A stretch of DNA of 64,000 nt, taken from contig CP137674.1 of the NCBI GenBank assembly GCA_037976565.1, positions 31,279,047-31,343,046 of the forward strand, read 5' to 3'. Position 1 is the first letter of the stretch, and the number at the start of each line of letters is the position of its first letter. A program made the position numbers and the translations under genes. Below the pieces are notes generated by a model. The model had not been told where the DNA came from and did no database searches. It was given only the letters and a program-made list of their open reading frames with translations. This document shows positions 13,735-24,499 of the stretch, piece after piece. Source of the stretch: Mesocentrotus franciscanus. Its lineage: Eukaryota; Echinodermata; Echinoidea; Camarodonta; Strongylocentrotidae.

Positions 13735-13789
13735 TTATTATTATCAATATTATTATTATAATTATTATAATTATTATTATTATTATTAA

Positions 13790-13864
<75 letters not shown>

Positions 13865-13932
13865 GTCATTATCATTAATATTATTATTATTATTATCATT
13901 TCATTATTATTATTATCATTAATAATAATAAT
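13735..13932. repeat. (ATT)n microsatellite, about 200 bp
   Basis: Nearly pure ATT triplets from 13794 to 13863, with ATC and AAT interruptions on both sides. Confidence 0.95.
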
Positions 13933-14193
13933 GCATTTCAGTCATGTCAGCAGCCCAAATAGAGAGCTTAAAACACTTTTGACCTCAATTCAATGATAGT
14001 GTGGCTGTTCCTACAGAGAAAACAAGATACACTGAATCTTTTGAACGAAATCGGGATTGTACAGTGTGCCGTGGGCTTTATTAAATACTCTACTTACTTT
14101 CTACGTTCAACTCATTTTATTAGTCATAAAAATCAAAGATGCTTATGTTGATGAATATTTATTCTGTTACATGGAAGAGGAGTATGTATCAAA

Positions 14194-14345
14194 TGATAAT
14201 AATAGTAATGACAATAATAATGATGACAATAATAATGATGATAATGATAATAATAACAATGATACTACCAATAATATTACTATTAATAATAATAATAACA
14301 ATAATATTGATAATAATAACAATAATGATAATAATAATAATAACA
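14194..14345. repeat. AAT/GAT triplet repeat
   Basis: Degenerate AAT/GAT/AAC triplets. The plus frame over it is poly Asn-Asp and is discounted. Confidence 0.9.
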
Positions 14346-15234
14346 GTTCTTAGGCCATGAGATTACAATGGCATGGCGCCATCTTTAACGTGGTCGAAGT
14401 CATAATGTTATTTCTTGCTGCGTTAACCAGTTAACAGGAGCTGATTCAAGAAGGGGGCACAATTCCGTAGAAAAAAAAATGATGCGATTGAGGGGCGGTT
14501 TTTATTAAGTGCTTAGAGTATGGGTATTAGGTTTCAAAAGGGGAGGGGAATGGACCAGCTGTGCCCCTACCCCAATCCCCCTCCAAGTTTGTACTCTATA
14601 GATCAGCTCCAAATAATTATGAATTTAGTTCTCCATACATGCCATAGTATCCGGCTTGCTATGAGATTTGTCTTCTTTTCTTTATGTGTATGTAGTTATA
14701 CTGAACAAATATATTTAGGAATATTGGGGGAAAATAAGAGGCAAGCTTGGATAAAAAGGCATGCTTGAACAGGAATCAACTTAGAAATAAAACAATGTCA
14801 TTTCCAAAGACTATATTACCCAACCTCTAAAAAAAGAGAATCTTAACACGCTGAAAATGTTCAAAGCATGATTAGACGGCTTAAAAAGTTCAGTATTTTT
14901 ATTTTTATTACATGTTAAAACATACGATATTCCTACGATATTAATCCGACATTACATAATTATAGGTGACGGATTTTGTTTCATATAGTACCTAATTTGA
15001 GTCGTGGTAATTGTTTTTTTTTTTTTTTTTTTGTTAACGCATGAAACAAAAATTACTGACAGGTGTGGCTATTTTGAAGACTAGATTTATTTGACTAAAT
15101 AATTGAATTAATACTGAAACTTGGCAAAACCTTTGATCACTTTGAGTGACATATCTGCATATGAGGCTATTTATTTGTCATTGGATATAATTCCATGTAA
15201 ACTTTTCCTCTTTCCTAAAACAACATTGAGAGAG

Positions 15235-15415
15235 GAAATTGTGAGAAGAGAGTGGGGGAAGTTACACGCCTGAAGTCTAGCAGGTAGCAGGAAAGAGGCC
15301 TAACCTGGACGGGTGGGTAGCGGGGTGGCCTCGGCTTGGAGCACTCTGCGAGCCCGAGTGCGTCAATACTCAGCGGGAGAGATGATCTCTTGCGGCTACG
15401 CTAACATTTTCAGGG
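15235..15415. other. CpG-rich segment, nature unknown
   Basis: GC-rich stretch with GCGAGCCCGAGTGCG and neighbouring CpGs in AT-rich surroundings. A plus frame is open from a GTG at 15313 to 15507, but there is no coding signal I trust and no splice bracket. Confidence 0.12.
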
Positions 15416-16097
15416 GAAGAGAGTTTAATTTTCTGGAAATTTCAAATTGCAAAGATAACGCACCGATAACCTTAATTGTCAGATCTCAAAGCGAGATATT
15501 CATTTGACGTGATTTGATTTTTCTGAATTATAAGAAACTGTGAAGGAGCAGATGTGAAACTGTAGAACATCATGTTGTACCTTTTTAATCAAACAGCTAC
15601 AAACTACAAAGTAACGAAGCTAACAGTGTTAACGTACTAATGTGTCTAGCATATAGGTTTCTCTTTGAAACGTTTTGACCCATTGATGGTATTGATGAGT
15701 TTGCGACTGAATAACGGAAGTTATATTCCAGTAACACTGTAGATACTAGCCATGCTACCGGTGGAACCATGCAGGGAAAGAGGACATGGGGCAATTGAAT
15801 GGCCGTCTCACACTTGTTCTACTATAGGGGCTACCCCATCTAACAGAGAGACTCGATGATAACAGATTTTTTTTTATAGCTTGATATTATGACTGGTCAA
15901 TAATTTTTAAATATTTTTTTCTACCTCTCATGCTTTAAAAATAAATACAATCTGCGAAGTACGGCCTGTACTGTGTAGTAAATCCGCAATTGTACGTAAA
16001 ACTTTTGAAGTTTGCAGGACAATATTTTATATTGTGAATTAAATTTTGTATTGTCTCTCACATAGGGATGAATATTAATTCTTCAATTTCAATCCCT

Positions 16098-16606
16098 TAC
16101 TCTCATTAATTCAAAGTCACATGAACACATCACTCCGATCCTCCGTAATTTCCACTGGCTACCAATACCTCAACGTGTACAATTCAAAATTATCCTCCTT
16201 GTCTTCATAATCCGTAATGGTCACTGCCCGACATATCGTTCAGAACTTATCAAATCTAAGGTGCCCTCTTCCCGGCTGCGGGCTTCCACCTCTTCCCACC
16301 TCCAACTGATGTCTGGTTCGCGCGTGAAGACGCGCTACTGTGACAAAACTTTGGAATAGCCTGCCTCCCGATATACAACATGCCCAATCCTTACACACCT
16401 TTCAAACCATGTTATTAACCCACTTATTCAAATCCCTCTAAGCAATTGTTATATCTATGCTTCTATTTAGTAGTTCATATTATGTCAGTATTTTATATCA
16501 TGTATTAGGCCCATATGTAACTTTGACATTTTTGTGCTGTTGCCCTAGCTCTCTATTTTTGGTAGAAGTACTATGCTTTATAAATCTATATAAATCCAGA
16601 TTATTA

Positions 16607-16642
<36 letters not shown>

Positions 16643-16645
16643 TAC
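16098..16645 (+). mobile_element. LINE (CR1/L2-like) 3' end with reverse-transcriptase remnant
   Basis: Translation from about 16100 gives KSHEHITPILRNFHWLPIPQ followed by RVQFKIILLVF, the conserved C-terminal block of CR1/L2-clade reverse transcriptases (HITPIL..LHWLPI..R). After a frameshift the final block LWNSLPPDIQHAQSLHTFQ appears near 16352, ending THLFKSL and a stop near 16441. The 3' UTR ends ATAAATCCAGATTATTA and (ATT)n at 16607-16641. A dead 5'-truncated copy; the frameshift and an in-frame stop show it is not coding. Confidence 0.85.
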
Positions 16646-17385
16646 CTAACGGCTGCTAGGACAACGGCACCATGGCGACTAGAAACATAGTATAAGGCGC
16701 GTTAAAAGGTCACCTTAGTATTATCTTTATGTTGGTACCATAATAATTTTTAAAAAATTATCTTTACATTCTTCATATTCATTTGTTTTACATGAAGAAT
16801 ACCTAATATACGAACTCAAGTATGTATAAAGTTTAATTAACAAAATACTTGAGATCTAGTTTCTAATTCTCCCATCTATTCTTGCTTTGGGGCGCTTGCC
16901 ATAATAATATTATCATGGTCCTCTGTTTTGACACATTTAACACGCAAGGTGAGTTAAACCCTTTTATGCGCTTCCTTCAAAACATAATATTTACCTTTAT
17001 ACCTGATTTGTTGCGGACATTACTTTGATGAAAAATGGTCCATGGTTCAATGAGAATTATTATTTAATGTCATAACATCTCCGCCATTTTTGGATTGTAT
17101 AGCTACACGTCAAGGTGTTTTGTGGTTGGCTTGTCCGAAAATGTACTGTAGAGAGATGACATAGGGCTACTTAAATTACCATAGAAAGGAAATTATCGAA
17201 ATCATCCAATAAATATTATTAGCGAGTTTGCTGTGCTGTGGAAGGACAGAAGACACAATGCAAAAGCTGATTAGAATAGATGATTTTTTTTAGAAGAACA
17301 TGCCGATGATTTGATCTGCTAGAAATCATTCATACAGAAAAGCTCGCCAGCTTACAACACCATCATTTTTGTTGTAAACGTGTGT

Positions 17386-17433
17386 CTGTTTGCTTGTTTG
17401 TTTGTTTGTTTGTTTGTTTGTTTGTTTGTTTTT
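17386..17433. repeat. (TTTG)n microsatellite
   Basis: About eleven TTTG tetramers ending in a T run. Confidence 0.92.
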
Positions 17434-17576
17434 TTGTTGTACAATCTTTCTATTTCTATTTTTACAAGGAAGTTTACTCTACCAACATACATGTACATTG
17501 GGAGAGTTACACCACATTAATTTAAGGGGGAGGACAGAGCAAGAAATGGAAGGATGTGAAAGCAAAAATGAGGGGT

Positions 17577-17580
<4 letters not shown>

Positions 17581-17619
<39 letters not shown>

Positions 17620-17640
17620 GAGAGAGAGAAATACAGAGAG
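17581..17640. repeat. (GA)n microsatellite
   Basis: Nearly pure GA dinucleotides with one GGGA interruption. Confidence 0.92.
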
Positions 17641-17889
17641 AAGGTTTAAAGGAATTGAAAGAATATAAGATCCCCTTCCCCGCCCCCTCCCTGCAATTGA
17701 ATGACCCCTAACCTGACTGAAGATCAAAATCAATTCCAAGAAAGAAAAAATTGATGGAAGAAGGAGGTTGGTTCATTCCAAATGTTTCTGTTTTCCTTCG
17801 CTCTTTCCCAAGAGAAACAGGGGCATGTCGGAATGTAAGTTTGTTCAAATACGGGGGCAACGTTTCACGAAGTCGTTATAAGTACAAGT

Positions 17890-18095
17890 TCGCCGACATT
17901 ATAATTTTGTATTTGTATTTGCATTTATTCAGACATTCAGTTAAAACCAAACATGTCTGGGAATGCAGCAAAGGCTTGAGAAACACGTACGGGGCTGCAT
18001 CCCCGATAAAAAGGGTAAACTAATATAACAAGATAGGTGATCATAAAAACAAGATTGGAAACAAATAAATAAATCGATAAAATAGTTATTGAGGT
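17890..18095 (-). mobile_element. LINE 3' end, inverted, (CAAATA)n tail
   Basis: Minus strand reads TTTATCGGGGATGCAGCCCC through GAATGTCTGAATAAATGC and ends AAATACAAATACAAAAT: a 3' UTR with AATAAA and a short tandem tail, the signature of a retrotransposon 3' end. Family not determined. Confidence 0.5.
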
Positions 18096-18541
18096 GAAAT
18101 ACAAAATATGAATAAAAACACGCAATCAAATTTAATAGCATGTAAAAATTAAACTGGTGACAACAAAATTATATGAAATAAAACATTAAAGAGTTGAGTA
18201 TCAAATTGCACGAATTGTCATTATCAGGTAGTATTATTTCAGACAGATTATGAGTAGATGAACGGATAACTGACTATATAAATACAATATGAGAGAATAT
18301 ATAATATTATTATTCAAACAAGAGGAATTATGTAATTACTTAATATCAATATATCCTCATAAAATGAAGATGGATATTTAGTGAGGTTTTTGAAAGGTGA
18401 GAGAGTTGGGCTATGTATTACTAGCATGGGAGTATCCTCTTGATACGTAAACATACATTGTAAAATCGTATAGCAGCTTGAGATAGTGAAATGAAACGAT
18501 AGTATTTATACAGAATTTAATATATCCGTAAAATAAAAGAC

Positions 18542-18550
18542 AAAAAAAAA
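18542..18550 (-). terminator. Pol III T-run terminator of tRNA-Leu
   Basis: Nine T residues on the minus strand begin 3 nt beyond the mature 3' end of the tRNA, the usual simple Pol III termination signal. Confidence 0.88.
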
Positions 18551-18564
18551 TCTTGTCAGAAGTG

Positions 18565-18575
18565 GGATTCGAACC
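18565..18575 (-). promoter_or_regulatory. Pol III B box of tRNA-Leu
   Basis: Minus-strand GGTTCGAATCC in the T arm is a perfect B-box match, the main TFIIIC site. Confidence 0.9.
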
Positions 18576-18599
18576 CACGCCTCCATTCGGAGACCAGAA

Positions 18600-18641
18600 C
18601 ACTCCTAGTTAATCTCGTGTGTACGAGATAAGGTAATTAAC
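18600..18641 (-). other. tRNA-Leu(CAA) intron
   Basis: 42-nt intron between tRNA positions 37 and 38. It contains a self-complementary stretch: TATCTCGTA and TACACGAGATTA can form a stem, as tRNA splicing endonuclease substrates often do. Vertebrate tRNA-Leu(CAA) introns are, from memory, shorter (about 20-25 nt). Boundaries come from keeping a 5-bp anticodon stem and a 7-nt loop. Confidence 0.85.
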
Positions 18642-18661
18642 CTTGAGTCTGGCGCCTTAGA

Positions 18662-18672
18662 CCGCTCGGCCA
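18662..18672 (-). promoter_or_regulatory. Pol III A box of tRNA-Leu
   Basis: Minus-strand TGGCCGAGCGG fits the A-box consensus inside the D arm and serves as the upstream TFIIIC site. Confidence 0.85.
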
Positions 18673-19415
18673 TCCTGACAACACGGATGCTCGGCTAACC
18701 ATTAAAACTATGTTCGAAATACCCGGATGAGTATGCGTTGCGCCACGGCAAGGGAAATTGCGCTATTTTCGAAAGTTGCGTTCGTTTCTAATGCAAACGC
18801 ATTGAGGCTATTTGCGAGTCTAGCTAGGGGGGAGGGGTAGGGATCGTGTTATTGTAACCCCTGGATCTAGCTTTAATCTGTTTCTTCAATACATTTAGTT
18901 GCATTTTCGGAGTACGAGTGAATGAGTTCTGCTTCCTCTATCAAAGTCATGACCCAACCATCTGTTTTACGTTTCTATGTCACTCCTAGAAAGATGATAG
19001 TTTGGGGATTCTATCCCTATTTGAGACCCTGGAAGTGACCGAGTGAGTGATGGGAGGTACGGGGTAAAGGGGTGGGGCGGAGAAAGAGTTACAAACGAAA
19101 TTAACAGAGGGGCAAATATATAATTAAAGTAGGTCAATGTGAAAATGTTACTCTCTGTTCATGTATTCCATCGTATAAACTAGGGTGGGCTATTTGCACA
19201 GACAAACATTATTTTATAATAAAAAATAAAGCAATCCCACTTCTTGAGAGCTGTAGAAAATAATCATAACAAATTATTACCCAGTTAGTACAATAACATA
19301 GCCCTCACTACTCTTATGTTCAGCACTTTAAACCCATTTTTTCGTGCATCGCATAAGCGCATACATGGTATGAGACATGTAATGACTTCACTGGAATTTT
19401 GTTTGGAGTTAAATT

Positions 19416-19460
19416 TTCAAGTTTGTCTGCTTGTCTGTCTGTCTGTATTATGTCTATCCA

Positions 19461-19491
<31 letters not shown>

Positions 19492-19554
19492 GTCTTGTCT
19501 GTCTGTCTGTATTATGTCTATCCATCTCTCTCCCCCTCTATCTATCTCTCCCTC

Positions 19555-19585
<31 letters not shown>

Positions 19586-19839
19586 TGTCTATCTTGTCTG
19601 CAAGTCTGTCTGTATGTAAATGTCAATCCATTTCAACTCCCTGGACTATCCATCTCTCTTAATCTCCCTATCTCTCTCTTAATCTCTCTCTCTCTCTCTC
19701 TCTCTTCTCTTCTGTCCCCATCTCTCCATCTCTCTCTCTCTCTCTCTCTGTCCTCTTTCTCTCTCACTCTCTTTCTTTCTTTCTTGTTCATTCACTCTCC
19801 GGTTCTCTCTATCCTCTCTCTTTATTTACCATTTCTCTT

Positions 19840-19883
<44 letters not shown>

Positions 19884-20380
19884 CTCTTTCTCTCTCACTC
19901 TCTTTCTTTCTTTCTTGTTCATTCACTCTCCGGTTCTCTCTATCCTCTCTCTTTATTTACCATTTCTCTTCCCCCTCTCCTCTCTCTCCCTCTCTCTCTC
20001 TATCAATCCCCTCTCTCTCTCTCTCTCCACTCTCAATCTCACTCTCTCTCTGCCCTCTTTCTCTCTCACCCTCTTTCTTTCTTTCTTGTTCACTCACTCT
20101 CCGGTTCTCTCCATCCTCTCTCTTTATTTATTATTACTCTCCCCCTCCCCTCCCTCTCTCGCTTTCCCTCTCCCTCTCTCAATCACTCCCTCTCTCAATC
20201 TCGCTCTCTCCCCCTCTCCCTGTACCCATCTCTCTCTCTCTCTCTGTCCTCTTTCATCTCTCTTTCTCTTTTTTCTTTCTTGTTCACTCACTCTCCGGTT
20301 CTCTCTATCCTCTCTCTTTATTTAATTTTCCCTCTCCCTCCTTCTGTCTCTCTGTCTCTCCTCCACCTCCTTTCATTTTT
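19416..20380. repeat. Pyrimidine-rich satellite with higher-order units
   Basis: About 1 kb of CT, CTTT and GTCT repeats. It is not simply (CT)n: a block TTTCTTTCTTTCTTGTTCA, CTCTCCGGTTCTCTC and CTCTCTTTATTTA occurs four times, with CCGG at 19799, 19930, 20101 and 20295. A second block (TGTATTATGTCTATCC) occurs twice near 19440 and 19507. The apparent 359-codon Leu/Ser frame over this region is a repeat translation. It ends at the candidate splice acceptor at 20385. Confidence 0.92.
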
Positions 20381-20385
20381 ACCAG

Positions 20386-20564
20386 TATTCTCTAGTCTCA
20401 AGCCACCTGAGTCGGGGCGCGTGCCCGAGCCAAGCGATGCAGACGTGTCTCGTGTGGAGCGCACTCCCATCACGCCCCTCCCGGCTACTCGCCCGCCCGC
20501 CTCCCACGGTGTCAATGCTCTTGAACTCTGCAGTGTGTCGAAGAAAAAGCCAGTCTACCAATGA
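20386..20564 (+). CDS. Candidate terminal coding exon after a long pyrimidine tract
   Basis: An acceptor CAG (ending 20385; alternative TAG ending 20395) sits at the end of about 1 kb of pyrimidine-rich repeat. Beyond it composition switches to GC-rich, codon-like sequence with an open frame reading SSLKPPESGRVPEPSDADVS, continuing through VERTPITPLPATRPP and ending SVSKKKPVYQ and TGA at 20562-20564. The frame is phase 1 with the first acceptor and phase 2 with the second, the latter matching the donor at 12650. AATAAA hexamers near 20748 and 20779 could serve as poly(A) signals. Pro/Ser/Arg-rich content looks like a disordered C-terminal tail. No family recognised. The opposite strand is also open, which weakens the call. 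Confidence 0.4.
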
Positions 20565-21354
20565 AATTATCGTCCCGATTTCTTAGATAGAAAGTTGATC
20601 TCTCTCTCTCTTTTCTACAATTCCAGAAAATTGCTCAGTTAGATAGTAGGTCTACCCTGTCAAACTTTCAAGCATTTTTTTTTTTGGGGGGGGGTACACA
20701 ATAAGCTTATATTTTTGTGGATATTTAAGGAGTGAGTTAGCCACTGAAATAAAATTGTACACATTTGTATTTCGCAAAAAATAAATTTGTGCTGCTATTA
20801 GCCTTTCCACAATTATCTGCAACGATCATTGCGCATTACAGATCAGAAAATCGTGGATCATCTGATGAAAGTGAGATCATTGGCCTTTTCCATAGGTTTT
20901 AGGTTTCGACTTAGACTAAGGGGCCATCTCATTTTTTGCAACCAATTCGTCAGTAGTTATGTGGGAAGGGTATAGGAATCTAATATGAATCATCTGTTCA
21001 ACGTGAAAAGGAAATATAAATATAGATATATAAATTTGTATGACAATTTATTCGTCTACGGAGCCTCATTTTTTTCTCCTATTTTTGTGTATCATTTTAT
21101 TCGAACTCCGAGCAGAAATGTAGACTTTCTTATATAATTATATATAATGTATATTGCACAGCACAAACATATGACGGTCGAACAATAATTCCGGTGACAT
21201 TGTTGTCATGGCAACGACTCTCTGTGGAGGAAGGAGTGTGCTGTAGAAGCAATCAGCAAAAAGCGTTGACATTGAGTGTTTAAAGTCGGAGAAAGTGAGG
21301 GGCACACATGTCTTTTACGCTTCAAATTCCGGCTCCCTATCATCATTTTCCTCC

Positions 21355-21685
21355 CCCAACACACCCTTTTATCATCATCATCATTATCGTCGTGCAAAGA
21401 AAGAACAAAATACCGTTATAATAAGTCGCTATCACTATTTCCATTACAACTTCTCTTCTTACACCTGTAAAATCTCCCTCCTCATCATCACTATCATCAT
21501 CATCATCATCATTATGATCATCATCAACATCATGACAATCCCCTTCTCCTTCTCCTCATCATCTTAATCATCACCACCACCACTACCATCACCACCACTA
21601 CCATCATCATCATCACCACCACCACCATTACCACCACCACCACCACTACCACCACCACCACCACCATTATCGTCATCCTCATCAT
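21355..21685. repeat. CAT/CAC triplet repeats
   Basis: Interrupted CAT, CAC and ACC triplets; open frames here (Gly/Asp-rich on the minus strand) are repeat translations. Confidence 0.88.
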
Positions 21686-22063
21686 CGTCGTCATCAGTGA
21701 TATCTCCAACCTCAATAATCATGACAATAATTCCCTTATCAGTCGTTGAATTCCTCATCGTCGTCGTACCATAATCAAACAAAACTACATATATTAAATT
21801 ATGATCTTAATATGAGGTTGTGCCCAGGGCACGCTGCCTTCTTGACATTATCACAAACCTAAGAGAAAACTCCCAGGGACTTTTTTATGCCTCCCTCTCA
21901 TCAAATGACTGTCTGTTTTGACAATGATGTTACCACATGGCAACAGCCATGGCAGCGGCATTAATGGTTTGAGCAAGGAGTTTGAGTTTGCGGCGAGGTA
22001 AAATGATTATATCAGACTATTCTGTGAATTGAATAAGAACATCTGTTACTGTAGTGCAAGATT

Positions 22064-22266
22064 ATCATCGTCATCATGGTCATCATTATCACCACCACCA
22101 CCACCACCACCACCACCACCACCACCACCACCCCACCACCCCCACCACCTACCCCACCACTCCCACCGCCACAACCATCACTATTACCACTATACTAGAA
22201 CTATCATCGTCATTATAATAATAATAATGAAAATTGAATTTATAAAGCGCCTTTTCCAAGGCGCTG

Positions 22267-22306
<40 letters not shown>

Positions 22307-22310
22307 GTTA
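22064..22310. repeat. (CAC)n and (CAT)n repeats
   Basis: (ACC)n at 22091-22132, ACC-rich to 22185, then (ATC)n at 22267-22305. A LINE tail fragment lies between them. Confidence 0.9.
22212..22267 (-). mobile_element. CR1/L2-type 3' tail fragment, inverted
   Basis: Minus strand AAAAGGCGCTTTATAAATTC then AATTTTCATTATTATTA, a short relic of the same 3' end family, embedded in CAT/CAC repeats. Confidence 0.45.
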
Positions 22311-22780
22311 TGATACACATCTTTGAAAGCGATCATATTCTTGGCATTTATTATAAAAGTTAATCAAATGATGCATGGTGAGGATTATTCATTTCCATCA
22401 TCTTCAAGCCCACCAGTACTTTAGCCTTCAAGAATGCTGCGTCAAGTAAAATCCACAACCCGTATAATCATATTGGGATGGAAAATGTATTTCTAATTCT
22501 CACCATCCATCATTTGATTACTTTTATAGAAGAAAGACAGAGAGAAAATGACGGATGCCCAAATTTGATTGCTTTCAAAGATGTTATCACAACCTAGGTT
22601 TATGAAATACCTCTGTTTACTCACTTTAAAAATCGCTCAATTTCAAAATAAATAAAAACTAATCTTTATTTTTGGAGTCGCGTGCCACATTCAACCGTCT
22701 TATAAATCATTCACTGTCGGCGGGTCAGATTATATGAATTTTCCACATGTTTTTATCGTTGTTATGGTCGTAAATATACC

Positions 22781-23155
22781 TTAAAGGTAAAGACCAGTAT
22801 TGGAAACGCCCCTCTCTCAAAAAATGAAATGGAAGCTCTCATTACCAATCATGTAAAAGAATATGTTTTGACTAATACGTGATGATACAAATTTTGCCGG
22901 AAACCGCCTACTAATCGATATATTTGGTAAATTATTATATCTATTGGGACCAAATAGATATCGAGCACGTGGTCGCGTAGTCCCATATACATCTTTCTGT
23001 GTACAGTGCTTGTAACTTTACCAAGACTGGGCCAAATTTCTTATCATTTTGATGATTCCAGAACCTTGCAGTACACACCAATACTTATATGCTAGATGAT
23101 GAACCTTTTCTGATCGATTTCACAACGTTTCTTCCACAATGCAATCGCATGACCA
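22781..23155 (-). mobile_element. MITE copy B, inverted, one end lost
   Basis: Reverse-orientation copy of the element at 2116-2513, matching along nearly its whole length. It begins TTAAAGGTAAAGACCAGT at 22781. The other end stops within GCATGACCA near 23155, so the last 20-odd bases (terminal repeat and TTAA) are missing. It shares copy A's interior (CCAAATAGATAT, GTACACACCAATACTTATA), marking A and B as one subfamily. Confidence 0.8.
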
Positions 23156-23632
23156 TGATAATGATTTTGTTGATTTCATTCAAGTTAATATTGAAATCCT
23201 TAATTGTGGTGAGCCTCTAATAATTAAAATCTTATTTTCAGATACTGTCTGCTTTGAAAATAGGCCTTCATGAAGTTGATTAATAAAAATTGGACGCCTT
23301 CACTGCCGGGTTTATTTCGCTCTAGGGCTACTACACAATCGGGACAAAAGTGAACGTTAGTTTCTGTTCATTCAGGTGCAATCACCCCAAAATCTGAAAT
23401 CATCTTCGAAAATGGCTTTCAAAATGTCACTTTCTAATCAGAGCTCTTTACTCAAAGTCATGGTATTGGGAAAGTGTACTATTAAAGTTAACGCACTACG
23501 CATGACGTTTACGCATTCTTGCAAATTACAATGGGGGGAGTCGTTGAAAGTTGGAGAACGTCGGCAAAAATTCGGTTTCCAAACCTATATATTTCGAACC
23601 TTTTCTAAAATAAAATGTTAATATTTGAACAC

Positions 23633-23790
23633 CTAAGTGTTTGCTTGTTGCGATATTCTCTGTCGATAGAAGAATTGTCGGTAAAGTTAGTCCGACAGCT
23701 TCCCCGATTAAAATGATCCCGCCCCCGGGCCCACCCAGCTCAGAATTATGGCATCCGAATATTCCAGTATACTTTGCGGCACGCGAACTC
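23633..23790 (-). CDS. Candidate internal exon, possibly Ig-like
   Basis: Read on the minus strand, a good acceptor (ATTTCTGTTTCAG) precedes 158 nt of open frame that ends at CACTTAG before a GTGTTC donor. Start phase is 2, end phase 1. The translation contains AAKYTGIFGCHNSELGG, which loosely resembles the end of an Ig-like domain (G-x-[YF]-x-C), then a glycine-rich and hydrophobic stretch (GGGIILIGEAVGLTLP). The Ig resemblance is by eye only. A candidate partner is a short exon ending at 24319, also phase 2, with donor GTGAGG. The donor at 23632 is weak and the plus strand is open as well, so this may be chance. Confidence 0.27.
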
Positions 23791-23921
23791 CTGAAACAGA
23801 AATCACTCAACATAATGGAGTAATGGATTTGAGCGTTAGAGGAGAACATATGGATGTAATAAGGAGAAAAAAGAAACATATTAAACAAGGAAAGGGAGAA
23901 ACAATGATTGTCATCTTATTG

Positions 23922-24225
23922 GTAGCTTTTTCTATTGACTCTTTTTCTCTTTGGACCAACTTCTATTATGTTACATCATTGCGAAAAAGATATTATTGGC
24001 AATTTTACCCCAACAAAAACTCCTAACGCTCTGTAAGGGTAAGAAGTAACAACAAAGATGGAGAGTATATTTTGTAGCTTTTTCTTTTTCTTACCTTTTC
24101 TCTTTACAACTCCTTTTTTGCCATGTTTGTTACATTATTGCGAAAAGGGCATTATTGGCAAATAATATATCTCAACGTATACTTCCTACTCTCTGTAGGG
24201 AGCCGGAGAAGAACGAACAGCATAG
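23922..24225. repeat. Diverged tandem duplication, period about 152 bp
   Basis: GTAGCTTTTTCT at 23922 and 24074; then TGTTACATCATTGCGAAAAA versus TGTTACATTATTGCGAAAAG, TATTATTGGCAA in both, and CTCTGTAAGGGTAAGAAG versus CTCTGTAGGGAGCCGGAG. Origin unknown. Confidence 0.7.
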
Positions 24226-24254
24226 ATTGGTATAGATTTGTTTGACCTCTAGGG

Positions 24255-24490
24255 CTCATCGTGTGAGCGGTCATGTCCTTGTGTGACCCCAGTGCCCTGG
24301 CCACGCGACCTCCCTCACCAGATGGCGACACTCATCGACACACGCGCCACAAAACGTTTCCACAGCCACCAAAAAACTATCAACTCGTATTCCGTTGTGC
24401 TCGGAGTACGCACTATGCGGTCTACGCGGGTACACACATGCGAGTGGGCATATTTCGTTTTACTGCCGATTTCTATACACCCAAATTAAA
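24255..24490. other. CpG-rich, stop-poor islet; possible promoter or first exon
   Basis: GC- and CpG-rich relative to its flanks and open in at least three frames over both strands. On the minus strand one frame stays open from about 24485, passes an ATG at 24335 (MSVAIW) and meets a good donor CTG|GTGAGG at 24319/24318, phase 2, matching the start phase of the exon candidate at 23790. On the plus strand two overlapping frames run to stops near 24490. Coding strand cannot be decided from sequence alone. Confidence 0.25.
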
Positions 24491-24499
24491 TTAGTGACA

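Larger units (their letters stand above)
18554..18679 (-). tRNA. tRNA-Leu(CAA) with a 42-nt intron
   Basis: Nuclear leucine tRNA reading UUG codons. On the minus strand the acceptor arm GTCAGGA (18679-18673) pairs with TTCTGAC just before the discriminator A at 18554, with one G-T pair. The D arm carries GGCCGAGCGGTC. The anticodon stem CCAGA/TCTGG flanks the anticodon CAA (complement of 18643-18645). A long variable arm, as expected for class II tRNA-Leu, precedes the T arm with GGTTCGAATCC. The anticodon loop is interrupted one base after the anticodon by an intron at 18600-18641, the canonical 37/38 position. Removing it leaves an 84-nt mature tRNA before CCA addition. It closely resembles the intron-containing vertebrate tRNA-Leu(CAA) as I know it. 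Both internal promoter boxes look intact and a T-run terminator follows, so it is probably functional rather than a SINE head. Confidence 0.96.

Noticed and set aside
14057..14360. Asn/Asp-rich 98-codon frame
   Set aside because: AAT/GAT triplet repeat read in frame; another frame of the same DNA is equally open (Ile/Met).
19316..20395. 359-codon plus frame, longest in the window
   Set aside because: It is almost entirely Leu/Ser/Pro from CT, CTTT and GTCT repeats. Only the last few codons overlap a plausible exon.
21530..21782. Gly/Asp-rich minus frames
   Set aside because: CAC/CAT triplet repeat translations; both registers are open.
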